NCBI RefSeq assembly: GCF_000299575.1 | Contig: NZ_AMGO01000046.1 | Span: 62,001-126,000 of the forward strand | Origin: Oceaniovalibus guishaninsula JLT2003 | Lineage (GTDB): Bacteria; Pseudomonadota; Alphaproteobacteria; Rhodobacterales; Rhodobacteraceae | DNA length: 64,000 nt | Direction of reading: 5' to 3' | Part shown: positions 53,398-61,448 of the stretch, in pieces | Position numbering within the stretch: position 1 is the stretch's first letter | Layout of the letters: every line of letters begins with the position of its first letter | Position numbers and translations under genes: made by a program | Notes under the pieces: model-generated | Told to the model about the DNA's origin: nothing | Database searches by the model: none | Seen by the model: only the letters and a program-made list of their open reading frames with translations

Positions 53398-54276
53398 TCA
53401 GGGCAGGCGGCGGCCATAGTAGAAGCCGACGACATGCTCGGCCTCGGCGAAGAACAGCCAGCGCTGCACGGCGACGCCCGCGGCATGCGACAGCACCGCC
53501 AGTGCGGCAAGGATGTGGCCGAAGGGCAGCAGCAGGAATGCCACCGGCACCGCGAAGGCCAGCAACAGCGCGATGACGCGCAGTTTGACCGCGTGACGCC
53601 GGGCGACGCGGAACACCATCTCGTGCGTCAGATAGTTGCCGCCGGTATGGGGCGGCTCGAACAGGCGCACCGCGCCGCGCCCGCCCAGCCCCGTGGCCGT
53701 CGCGATGTCGGTGCCGCTTGCCGCAAGGCGCGCATCCCCGGCAACCCATGCGGCGATCTGCGCGGCCGACATCGCCGCCAGCAGGATCGCGGCAGGCCCG
53801 ACATGCCCCGACAGCAGCGTGCCGCCGGCGATCGCATAGCCCAGAAACAGCGCGGGCGTGGACCAGTGATGCCAGCGCGGCACGGTGCGTAATTGCGCAT
53901 AGATCATCGCCGTTGCGAACACCGTCCCCAGCGACAGGGCGGCCCCCAGCCCGCCAAGCGGCGGCACGACGATCCCGGCCAGGATCGCCAGCGCGGCATA
54001 GGTCGCCATGACCGCCAGCGCCGTCACCGCCAGCCACGCCTCGCGCGACAACCATGACGACCGCCATTGCGTGAACGCCTTGAGCGCGCGTTCGGGATGG
54101 CCCAGATGCAGCGCCGAGGACAGCAGCCCGCCGCCCGCCAGCGCGAAGGCCAGCGCGAAGAAGACCAGCCCGGTCAGCCCGGCGACCGGGGCCAGCCCCA
54201 GCCCCAGCATCGCCAGCAGCCCCAGCCCCAGCCCCGACAGCGTCGAGAACGCGATGAGCGACGGCGCGGGATGCAT
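53398..54276 (-). CDS. soeC: SoeC/DmsC-type membrane anchor subunit
   Basis: 292 residues with eight or more hydrophobic helices. LHLGHPERALKAFTQWRSSW with LSREAWL is the conserved DmsC/NrfD-like motif (HLG-x-P-x-R), and the end WLFFAEAEHVVGFYYGRR is the YYG tail of DMSO reductase anchors. It anchors the molybdenum enzyme to the membrane and passes electrons to quinone. It is the third gene of the soeABC operon, overlapping soeB by one base. DMSO reductase-type annotation is the alternative reading. Confidence 0.85.
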   Translation of the reverse strand: MHPAPSLIAFSTLSGLGLGLLAMLGLGLAPVAGLTGLVFFALAFALAGGGLLSSALHLGHPERALKAFTQWRSSWLSREAWLAVTALAVMATYAALAILAGIVVPPLGGLGAALSLGTVFATAMIYAQLRTVPRWHHWSTPALFLGYAIAGGTLLSGHVGPAAILLAAMSAAQIAAWVAGDARLAASGTDIATATGLGGRGAVRLFEPPHTGGNYLTHEMVFRVARRHAVKLRVIALLLAFAVPVAFLLLPFGHILAALAVLSHAAGVAVQRWLFFAEAEHVVGFYYGRRLP

Positions 54277-55013
54277 CAGATCCGCTCGAGCGTCCGGTCG
54301 AGCCAGCCCAGAAACCCCTTCGGCCCCTCGTCCACGGGGGGCAGCAACGGGGCCAGAACGTCGAGCGTGTCGCGGTCGCGGGGCGGCAGATACTTGTTCA
54401 CCGGTGCCGTGCCCTGTTCGGGCATCAGATCGAACCCGCCGCGTTCCGCGACCAGCCGCGACACGGCGCTTTCGGGATCGGCCAGATCGCCGAAATGCCG
54501 CGCCCCGGTGGGGCAGGTGCGCACGCAGGCCGGTTCGCGGTCCTCGGGCGGCAGGGTGTCGTTATAGATACGATCCACGCAAAGGGTGCATTTCTTCATC
54601 ACCTTCTCGACCGGATCCTGTTCGCGCGCGCCATAGGGGCAGGCCCAGGCGCACAGCCCGCAGCCGATGCAATCGTCCTCGTTCACAAGAACGATGCCGT
54701 CCTCGGCGCGTTTGTAGCTGGCCCCGGTCGGGCAGACCGTGACGCAGGGCGCGTCGTCGCAATGCAGGCAGGATTTCGGAAAATGCACGATCTGGGCGGG
54801 ACCGTCGCCGGGCTGCACCTCGAAACTGTGGACGCGGTTCAGGAACGCGCCCACCGGCTCGGCCCCATAGGCATCGGCATCGGCCAGCGGCGCGCCGTAA
54901 TTCTGCGTGTTCCATCCCTTGCAGGCGATCACGCAGGCATGGCACCCGACGCAGGTATCGAGGTCGATCACCAGCCCCAGCTTGCGGTCGGTCGTGGCGG
55001 GCAGCGTCGTCAT
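54276..55013 (-). CDS. soeB: SoeB/DmsB-type iron-sulfur subunit
   Basis: 245 residues with four ferredoxin-like cysteine groups: CVGCHACVIACKGWN, CLHCDDAPCVTVCPTGAS, CIGCGLCAWACPYGA and CTLCVDR plus ACVRTCPTGA, giving four [4Fe-4S] clusters. It shuttles electrons between the molybdenum subunit and the anchor. There is no Tat signal, consistent with a cytoplasmic SoeABC-type complex rather than a periplasmic DMSO reductase. Its ATG overlaps the soeA stop. Confidence 0.93.
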   Translation of the reverse strand: MTTLPATTDRKLGLVIDLDTCVGCHACVIACKGWNTQNYGAPLADADAYGAEPVGAFLNRVHSFEVQPGDGPAQIVHFPKSCLHCDDAPCVTVCPTGASYKRAEDGIVLVNEDDCIGCGLCAWACPYGAREQDPVEKVMKKCTLCVDRIYNDTLPPEDREPACVRTCPTGARHFGDLADPESAVSRLVAERGGFDLMPEQGTAPVNKYLPPRDRDTLDVLAPLLPPVDEGPKGFLGWLDRTLERI

Positions 55014-57844
55014 CCCGGCATCTCGAACGCGACGTTGCGGGGCGCGGGCGGCACGGGCGAGGTCTGGGCGGACAGGACGGGGTGGCTGACCGAGGCCGCC
55101 GGAACCTTCTCGATCCGCACGCGCAGGTCGAACCAAGCGGCCTGCCCGGTGATCGGGTCCGAATTGGCCCAGCGCAGCCCGTCGCCGCGCGGCGGCAGCA
55201 ATTCGTGGATCAGGTGGTTCAGCAGATAGCCCTTCGTCGCCTCGGGGGCGTCCGCATCCAGCGCCCAGGCGCCGCGCCGCTTGCCGATGGCGTTCCACGT
55301 CCAGACCGTGTCGGGGTTCAGCGCGGCCATATGCGCCACCGGCACCGTCATCTCGCCCGAGGGCGACACCAGCCGCGCCCAGTCCCCTTCGGCAAAGCCG
55401 TGCCGGTCCCAGATCCGCGTCGGCACGTAGAGCGGGTTCATCCCGTGGATCTGGCGCAGCCAGGCGTTCTGCCCGCCCCAGCTGTGATACATTGCCATCG
55501 GCCGCTGGGTCAGGGCGTGAACGTCGTATTCGGCCGGATCCGCATGGCCGTCGCCCAGCGGCGGATACCAGATCGGCAGCGGGTCGTGCGTGGCCTTGAT
55601 GCGTTCGCGCAGATGGTCGGGCGGCTGGCGGCGGCCCTTGCCCTCGGCGGCAAGCTGGAACCGGCGCAAGGGTTCGCAGTAAAGGTTGAAGGCATAGGGG
55701 GTCGGCTTATCCTGAAGCCCCGTTGCGACCGCCCAGTCCTGATACGCGGCGTTCCACGGCTTATAATACGCGGCATTGTCAGGAATGTGCGCCGTCCAGA
55801 AGCCGCCGTGGCGGATGTATTCGTCGATCTGCGCGCCGTTGGGCATGCCGCGTCCGTGCGCGATGCCCGTCTCGCCGGTGCGCCAGCCGGCCAGCGGACC
55901 GATGCCGGGCCGGCGTTCGTGGTTGACCATGTAATCGGCGTAATCGGCGTATCGCGGGCCGCCGTCCTCGGTCACGAAGCCGGGCAAGCCCAGCCGCGCG
56001 CCGAGGTCGATCAGCACCGACTGGAAGGGCCGCACGTCGCGGTCGGGCGCGACCACCGGCCAGCGGATCGCGTCGGCGGCCATGTCGGCCTCGCTTATGG
56101 GGCGGTCCAGCAGGCTGATGCAGTCGTGCCGTTCCAGATAGGTCGTGTCGGGCAGCACGATGTCGGCATAGGCCACCATCTCGGACGCATAGCTGTCGGC
56201 GACGATGACGTTGGGGATGACATACGCGCCGTCCGCGTCGCGGTCGGTCAGCATGTCCATCACGGCGGCGGTGTTCATCGAACTGTTCCACGCCATGTTC
56301 GCCATATAAAGCATCAGCGTGTCGATGGGATAGGGATCGCCCGCATGGGCGTTCGAGATGACCATATGCATCATCCCGTGCGCCGAAAGCGGGTTTTCCC
56401 AGGTGAACGCCTTGTCGATGCGCGCGGGGCTTCCGTCGTCGCGCAGGCACAGATCGTCCGGCCCCTGCGGATAGCCCAGATGCGGCCCGTCCAGCGGCTG
56501 CCCCGGCACCACGCCGCAATGGGGGCGCGGATGGGCCTCGGCGGGTTTGGGATAGGGCGGCTTGAACCGGAAGCCGCCCGGCACATCGACCGTGCCCAGC
56601 AGGATTTGCAGCAGGTGCAGCGCGCGGCAGGTCTGGAACCCGTTGGAATGGGCCGAGATGCCGCGCATCGCGTGAAAGCTGACCGGCCGCCCGATCATCG
56701 TCTCGTGCCGCTCGCCTCGGAAATCGGTCCAGGGACGCGGCAGTTCGATCGCCTCGTCGAAGGCGACGCGCGCCAGTTCGGCGGCGACGGCGCGGATGCG
56801 GTCAGGCGCGATGCCCGTGCGCCCGGCCACGGCTTCGGGCGCATAGGCGTCCGAAAGATAGCGCTCGGCGATATGCTGGAACACGCTGCGATGAGTCGTG
56901 CCCGCGCGCCGCATCCGCCCCGCCAGATCGGGCCGCACGCCGGGTGCGTCGAACGCGGCGGGCTTGCCCGTGCGGCGGTCGATGACCGTCTTCGCGCCCC
57001 CTTCGGTCCGCATCAGCAGACCGTGCGTCGGGCTGGCCGGATCCTCGTCCACCAGAACGGCGGCGTCGGTATAGCGGGCCAGATAATCCAGATCGACCTT
57101 GCCCGCCTTCAGCAGGCAATGCACCAGCGACAGGATGAACAGCCCGTCCGATCCGGGCGTGAGGCCGATCCAGTCGTCGGCGATGGCGTTGTAGCCGGTG
57201 CGGATCGGATTGACGCCAATCACCCGCGCCCCGCGCGCCTTGAGCTTGCCCAGCCCCATCTTGATCGGGTTGCTGTCGTGATCCTCGGCCACGCCGAAGA
57301 TCATCAGCAGCTTCGTGCGGTCCCAGTCGGGCTGGCCGAATTCCCAGAACGCGCCGCCGATGGTGTAGATGCCCGCCGCCGCCATGTTGACGCTGCAAAA
57401 GCCGCCATGCGCGGCATAGTTCGGCGTGCCGAAGGCCTGCGCCCAGAACCCGGTGAAGGATTGCGACTGGTCGCGCCCGGTGAAGAAGGCCAGCTTTTCG
57501 GGGACGGTGGCGCGCAGATGCGACAGGCGCCCCGCGACTGTGGCCAGCGCCTCGTCCCAGCCGATGGGTTCGAACCGGCCCGAACCGCGCGGGCCGGTGC
57601 GGCGCAGCGGCGTTCGCAGGCGCGCGGGCGACAGGTGCTGCATGATGCCCGCGCTGCCCTTGGCGCACAGCACGCCGCGATTGACGGGATGGTCGCGGTT
57701 GCCCTCGATATAGGCGACGCGCGGGCCGCCCGCAGTGTCCTTCAGATGCACGTCGATGCCGCAGCGGCACGCGCACATATAGCAGGTGGTCTTCGCCACC
57801 CGGTCGCCGGTGCCTGGAGTGAGGTCGATTCCGGGTTCGCTCAT
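55010..57844 (-). CDS. soeA: Sulfite dehydrogenase (quinone)-type molybdopterin subunit SoeA
   Basis: 944 residues of the DMSO reductase family. An N-terminal [4Fe-4S] motif has Cys21, Cys24, Cys28 and Cys60, followed by bis-MGD binding segments (FWAQAFGTPNYAAHGGFCSV; GVNPIRTGYNAIADDWIGLT; MPNGAQIDEYIR). The C-terminal molybdopterin dinucleotide domain includes YHSWGGQNAWLRQIHGMNPL. No Tat signal is present, as expected for SoeA, which oxidises sulfite at the cytoplasmic face of the membrane. Linkage to tpa, pta and ackA supports sulfite as substrate; a thiosulfate/polysulfide or tetrathionate reductase of the same family cannot be ruled out by sequence alone. Confidence 0.85.
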   Translation of the reverse strand: MSEPGIDLTPGTGDRVAKTTCYMCACRCGIDVHLKDTAGGPRVAYIEGNRDHPVNRGVLCAKGSAGIMQHLSPARLRTPLRRTGPRGSGRFEPIGWDEALATVAGRLSHLRATVPEKLAFFTGRDQSQSFTGFWAQAFGTPNYAAHGGFCSVNMAAAGIYTIGGAFWEFGQPDWDRTKLLMIFGVAEDHDSNPIKMGLGKLKARGARVIGVNPIRTGYNAIADDWIGLTPGSDGLFILSLVHCLLKAGKVDLDYLARYTDAAVLVDEDPASPTHGLLMRTEGGAKTVIDRRTGKPAAFDAPGVRPDLAGRMRRAGTTHRSVFQHIAERYLSDAYAPEAVAGRTGIAPDRIRAVAAELARVAFDEAIELPRPWTDFRGERHETMIGRPVSFHAMRGISAHSNGFQTCRALHLLQILLGTVDVPGGFRFKPPYPKPAEAHPRPHCGVVPGQPLDGPHLGYPQGPDDLCLRDDGSPARIDKAFTWENPLSAHGMMHMVISNAHAGDPYPIDTLMLYMANMAWNSSMNTAAVMDMLTDRDADGAYVIPNVIVADSYASEMVAYADIVLPDTTYLERHDCISLLDRPISEADMAADAIRWPVVAPDRDVRPFQSVLIDLGARLGLPGFVTEDGGPRYADYADYMVNHERRPGIGPLAGWRTGETGIAHGRGMPNGAQIDEYIRHGGFWTAHIPDNAAYYKPWNAAYQDWAVATGLQDKPTPYAFNLYCEPLRRFQLAAEGKGRRQPPDHLRERIKATHDPLPIWYPPLGDGHADPAEYDVHALTQRPMAMYHSWGGQNAWLRQIHGMNPLYVPTRIWDRHGFAEGDWARLVSPSGEMTVPVAHMAALNPDTVWTWNAIGKRRGAWALDADAPEATKGYLLNHLIHELLPPRGDGLRWANSDPITGQAAWFDLRVRIEKVPAASVSHPVLSAQTSPVPPAPRNVAFEMPG

Positions 57845-57868
57845 GCCGCCATCCTCGCCCTCAGGGGT

Positions 57869-58912
57869 CTAGCGCGTCCCGTCACCGGGCGCAAAGGGGC
57901 CGGTCAGCGCCCGCGCGTCGCGGGCGATCTCGCGCTCCTCGTCGGCCGGAACGATGTGGACGGGCACCCGTCCGGCCCAGGCCAGGCCGTCCGCGATGGC
58001 GTCGCGGACCGGCGCGCTGTTCTCGCCGATGCCGCCGGTGAAGGCGATGGCGTCCAGCCCGCCCATCGCCGCGATCATGCTGCCCGCATGGCGGATCGCC
58101 CAATAGATGAACGCCTCCACCGCCTTCGGTGCATCGGCTTGCAGGCGGCGCATGTCGTTGGTGCCGCCCAGCGCCGTCAGCCCGCTGTCGTGGTTCAGGA
58201 TCCGGCCCGTTTCGGCGATGCCGGCCTCCTCGGCCATCCGCAGGACGGCCATCGCGTCGATGTCGCCCGTGCGGCTGCCCATGACCAGACCCGATACCGG
58301 CGAATAGCCCATCGTCGTGGCCACCGACCGCCCGTCCGCGATGGCGCAAAGCGACGCGCCGTTGCCCAGATGGCAGGCCAGCAGGCGCGGGATGCCCGTC
58401 AGCGACCGCGCCAGCGCGGCATAGCTGAGCCCGTGAAAGCCATAGCGCCGCAGGCCCCTGGCGCGCCATGCTTCGGGCAGGGCATAGGTGCTGGCGACGT
58501 CGGGAATTGTGGTGTGAAACGCGGTGTCGAAACTGGCGGTCTGCGGCAGGCCGGGCAGGATCGCGGCAATGGCGTCGATCCCTGCCAGGTTGACGGGATT
58601 ATGCAGCGGCGCCAGCGGCGACAGGGCGTCGATGCGCGCGCGCACGTCCCGGTCGATGCGGACCGGCGCGGTCATGTCCGCGCCCCCGTGCACGACGCGG
58701 TGCGCAGCGACGCGGATTCGCGCCATATCCACCGGCAGGGCGGTCAGGATCGCCTCGATGGCCGCCGCGTGGTCGGGCAGGTCGGCGGGCAAGCCCCCGA
58801 TCCGCGAAGCGCCGCCGATCTCGGTCGCCTTCAGGGTGGTGACGCGCTTCAGGTCGCCGTCGAAGACCGCGCACTTGACCGACGACGACCCGGCATTGAC
58901 GACCAGGATCAC
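57869..58912 (-). CDS. ackA: Acetate kinase, short form
   Basis: 347 residues starting with GTG in a GTGA overlap with the upstream gene. ILVVNAGSSSVKCAVFDG is the phosphate-1 loop, HRVVHGGAD the substrate site, FDTAFHTTIPDVASTYALP, YGFHGLSYAALA and ACHLGNGASLCAI the core, and FTGGIGENSAPVRDAI the phosphate-2 loop. It is about 50 residues shorter than typical AckA (about 400). It would convert acetyl phosphate and ADP to acetate and ATP, conserving the energy of C-S cleavage in sulfonate catabolism. Confidence 0.92.
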   Translation of the reverse strand: MILVVNAGSSSVKCAVFDGDLKRVTTLKATEIGGASRIGGLPADLPDHAAAIEAILTALPVDMARIRVAAHRVVHGGADMTAPVRIDRDVRARIDALSPLAPLHNPVNLAGIDAIAAILPGLPQTASFDTAFHTTIPDVASTYALPEAWRARGLRRYGFHGLSYAALARSLTGIPRLLACHLGNGASLCAIADGRSVATTMGYSPVSGLVMGSRTGDIDAMAVLRMAEEAGIAETGRILNHDSGLTALGGTNDMRRLQADAPKAVEAFIYWAIRHAGSMIAAMGGLDAIAFTGGIGENSAPVRDAIADGLAWAGRVPVHIVPADEEREIARDARALTGPFAPGDGTR

Positions 58913-59850
58913 GGCGCCGCCGCCGCGATCGCCCCGAGCGCCGCCGTCCCGATCCGGGCCGCGGATTTCTGCGCCCGGCTGGTCAGCAGGATCGGCACCT
59001 TCGCGCCCAGCACGATGCCCGCCGCGCAGCACCCCATGCCGAACACCATCAGCTTGAAGACCGCGTTGCCGGTGGTGATGTTGGGCGCCAGCACGATGTC
59101 GGCATCCCCAGCCACCGCGCTGTCATAGCCCTTGATCCGCGCCGCTTCGGCCGACCAGATCAGGTCCAGCGCCATCGGTCCCTGCACCACGGCCTGCGGC
59201 AGCGCGTCCTTGGCCCAGGCGGCAATGGCGGCCGATGCGCCGGTATGCGCGATGGCGGCGACCACGTCCTCGCTGGGGGCCAGCAGCCCGGCCTTGGGCG
59301 ATTCGACCCCCAGCCGCCGGGCAAGCGCGACCGCATGCGTCAGACAGGCGCGCCGCGTCTCGACATCGGGATCGACGTTCAGCGCCGCGTCGGTCAGCAG
59401 CAGCGGCCGGTCGCTGCCGGGCGCGGTGATGTGGAACACATGGCCGCAGCGCGCATCCGGTTCGCGCAGACCCGCATGGGCGGGCAGCAGGCCGCGCAGG
59501 AAGGTGCTGGTATGGATCTGCCCCTTCATGATGGCATCGACCTCGCCCGCGACGGCCAGCATCGCGGCGCGCGGGGCGGCCTGCGGGCCGGGCGCCTCGT
59601 CGATGCGCAGCCCGGCGATATCCCAGCCGATGGCCTGCGCCGTTTCGCGGATCTTCGCCGTGTCACCGATCAGGACCGGCTCGGCCAGGCCGTGATCGGC
59701 GGCCTCGCGGATGCCTTGCAGGGCGGTCTCGGACCCCGCGTTGACCAGCGCCACGCGCGGCACGGGCAGACCGTGCGCGATGTCCAGCAGCGTCCGGGGA
59801 ACCTGCGGCACGATATCCGTCAGGAACGGGAAGGGCGGTCTTTCCGGCAC
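58909..59850 (-). CDS. Phosphate acetyl/butyryltransferase (Ptb-type)
   Basis: 313 residues starting with GTG at 59850 with AGGA upstream. The PTA/PTB fold is shown by GLPVPRVALVNAGSETALQG, AEPVLIGDTAKIRETAQAIG, GEVDAIMKGQIHTSTFLRGL and AVAGDADIVLAPNITTGNAV with the C-terminal PILLTSRAQKSAARIG. Length fits the short Ptb-like class, not the long Pta. In sulfonate degraders an enzyme of this kind converts acetyl phosphate from Xsc to acetyl-CoA. It overlaps ackA and sits 26 bp after tpa. Confidence 0.88.
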   Translation of the reverse strand: MPERPPFPFLTDIVPQVPRTLLDIAHGLPVPRVALVNAGSETALQGIREAADHGLAEPVLIGDTAKIRETAQAIGWDIAGLRIDEAPGPQAAPRAAMLAVAGEVDAIMKGQIHTSTFLRGLLPAHAGLREPDARCGHVFHITAPGSDRPLLLTDAALNVDPDVETRRACLTHAVALARRLGVESPKAGLLAPSEDVVAAIAHTGASAAIAAWAKDALPQAVVQGPMALDLIWSAEAARIKGYDSAVAGDADIVLAPNITTGNAVFKLMVFGMGCCAAGIVLGAKVPILLTSRAQKSAARIGTAALGAIAAAAP

Positions 59851-59876
59851 GGTCTTTTCCTGGTCCTGGCGGGCTT

Positions 59877-61271
59877 TCAAAGAACGCGGGTCAGCGCGCG
59901 GTCCACGGCATCGGTCAGATGGTCGATCTCGTCGGCGGTGGCGATCAGCGCGGGGCTGAAGCACAGCGTATTGTTGCGCCCCGGCACGCTGCGGTTTGTG
60001 GCCCCGATGATGACGCCCTGCGCCATGCAATCCTTGACGACCGCCTGCACCTGCGCCTCGGCCAGCGGTTCGCGTGTCTTGCGGTCGGCGACCAGTTCCG
60101 CGCCGCAGAACAGCCCCATGCCGCGCACGTCGCCGATGGCCGCGTGCTTCTCCATCAGCCGCCGCAGGTTATCCATCAACCGGTCCGACATCGCATCGAC
60201 ATTGGCCAGCAGATCCTCCTCCTCGATGATGGCCATGTTCTCGAGCGCGGCGGCGGGGCCGGCCGTGCAGCCGCCGAAGGTCGAGATGTCGCGGAAATAG
60301 TTCAGCGGATCGGACGGATCGTCGCGGAACATCTCGAACACCGCATCCGTCGTCACGCAGCACGAAATCGCCGCATAGCCAGACGCCACGCCCTTGGCCA
60401 TCGTCACGATGTCGGGCCGGACCCCGTATTGCTGGTATCCGAACCACGCGCCGGTGCGCCCGATGCCGCAGACCACCTCGTCGATATGCAGCAGCACGTC
60501 GTATTTGCGGCAGATCTCCTGCACGCGCGGCCAATAGCCCTCGGGGGGCGGGATGACGCCGCCGCCCGCCGTCACCGGCTCTAGGCAGAGCGCGCCGACG
60601 GTGTCGGGGCCTTCGCGCAGGATCACGTCCTTGATCAGGTTCGCGGCGGCGACGCCGAAATCCTCGCCTGACAGGTGGCCCAGCCCCAGCTCGTCCTTGC
60701 GGTATTCGAGGCAATGGGGAACCTCGACGAAGCCGGGGGCGAAGGGGCCGTATTGCGCGTTGCGTTCCTGCTGCCCGCCCGCCGACAGACAGCCGATGGT
60801 CGTGCCGTGATAGTCGCGGTCGCGATAGAGGATCTTGTGCTTGGCGCCCTTGCGATGGGCGATCTGGCGGACGATCTTGAACGCCTTCTCGTTCGCCTCG
60901 GACCCCGAATTGGCATAGAACACGCGCGACAGCCCCGGCATCTTCTTGATCAGGCGCTCGGCGAATTGCGCGCCGGGGACGGAACCCAGCGATCCGCCGA
61001 AGAAGTTCATCTTGACCAGCTGGTCGCGCACCGCGTCGGCGATCCGCGCGCGGCCATAGCCGACATTCACCGTCCAGACCCCGCCCGACACCCCGTCGAG
61101 ATGTTCCTTGCCGGTTATGTCCCACAGCTTCAGGCCCTTGCCCTCGACGATGATGCGGGGATCGACGGCGGTGTCGAGATAGGGCGCGTGCTGGCTCAGG
61201 TGATGCCAGACATGGGCGCGGTCGGCCTCGATTATTCCGCGCGGATCGTTGACCTGGAAGGGAACCGTCAT
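59877..61271 (-). CDS. tpa: Taurine:pyruvate aminotransferase
   Basis: 464 residues of class III PLP aminotransferases. MTVPFQVNDPRGIIEADRAH and VWHHLSQHAPYLDTAVDPRI match the Tpa subfamily N-terminus. YANSGSEANEKAFKIVRQIA binds cofactor phosphate, HIDEVVCGIGRTGAWFG holds the PLP aspartate, and MAKGVASGYAAIS the Schiff-base Lys. Tpa moves the amino group of taurine to pyruvate, giving sulfoacetaldehyde and alanine. AAAGG precedes the ATG. It is the promoter-proximal gene of the tpa-pta-ackA-soeABC run and diverges from an FAD/GcvT gene. Confidence 0.92.
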   Translation of the reverse strand: MTVPFQVNDPRGIIEADRAHVWHHLSQHAPYLDTAVDPRIIVEGKGLKLWDITGKEHLDGVSGGVWTVNVGYGRARIADAVRDQLVKMNFFGGSLGSVPGAQFAERLIKKMPGLSRVFYANSGSEANEKAFKIVRQIAHRKGAKHKILYRDRDYHGTTIGCLSAGGQQERNAQYGPFAPGFVEVPHCLEYRKDELGLGHLSGEDFGVAAANLIKDVILREGPDTVGALCLEPVTAGGGVIPPPEGYWPRVQEICRKYDVLLHIDEVVCGIGRTGAWFGYQQYGVRPDIVTMAKGVASGYAAISCCVTTDAVFEMFRDDPSDPLNYFRDISTFGGCTAGPAAALENMAIIEEEDLLANVDAMSDRLMDNLRRLMEKHAAIGDVRGMGLFCGAELVADRKTREPLAEAQVQAVVKDCMAQGVIIGATNRSVPGRNNTLCFSPALIATADEIDHLTDAVDRALTRVL

Positions 61272-61305
61272 TGTCGCGACCTTTCGGGATGGGCTGCACC
61301 GTGAT

Positions 61306-61333
61306 GCGTCCGATCATCGCGGCAAACGGACGC
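61306..61333. promoter_or_regulatory. Inverted repeat in tpa/FAD-GcvT divergent promoter
   Basis: GCGTCCG at 61306-61312 is mirrored by CGGACGC at 61327-61333 with a 14-bp spacer, inside the 177-bp intergenic region of the two divergent genes and 34 bp upstream of tpa. It may be a binding site for a regulator of the sulfonate module (TauR-like or GntR-type), none of which is in the window. Confidence 0.35.
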
Positions 61334-61448
61334 CGAAGCAATCGGCGCGCGGGTGCGGAAAAAACATTGGCCGCGCGGCCCGGCCCGTGTTCTGGTCGCC
61401 CGCGGGCGGCGGCACCGTCCGCCCCGGCACTGGCAAAGGACGCGACGG

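Noticed and set aside
53398-57844. The molybdenum complex as a respiratory DMSO reductase (DmsABC)
   Set aside because: No Tat signal on the large subunit and linkage to tpa, pta and ackA fit sulfite dehydrogenase SoeABC better; DMSO reductase is kept only as a weaker alternative.
55082-59128. 1348-codon open frame on the + strand opposite soeA and ackA
   Set aside because: Spans several real - strand genes and their junctions; composition is that of a GC-rich shadow frame.
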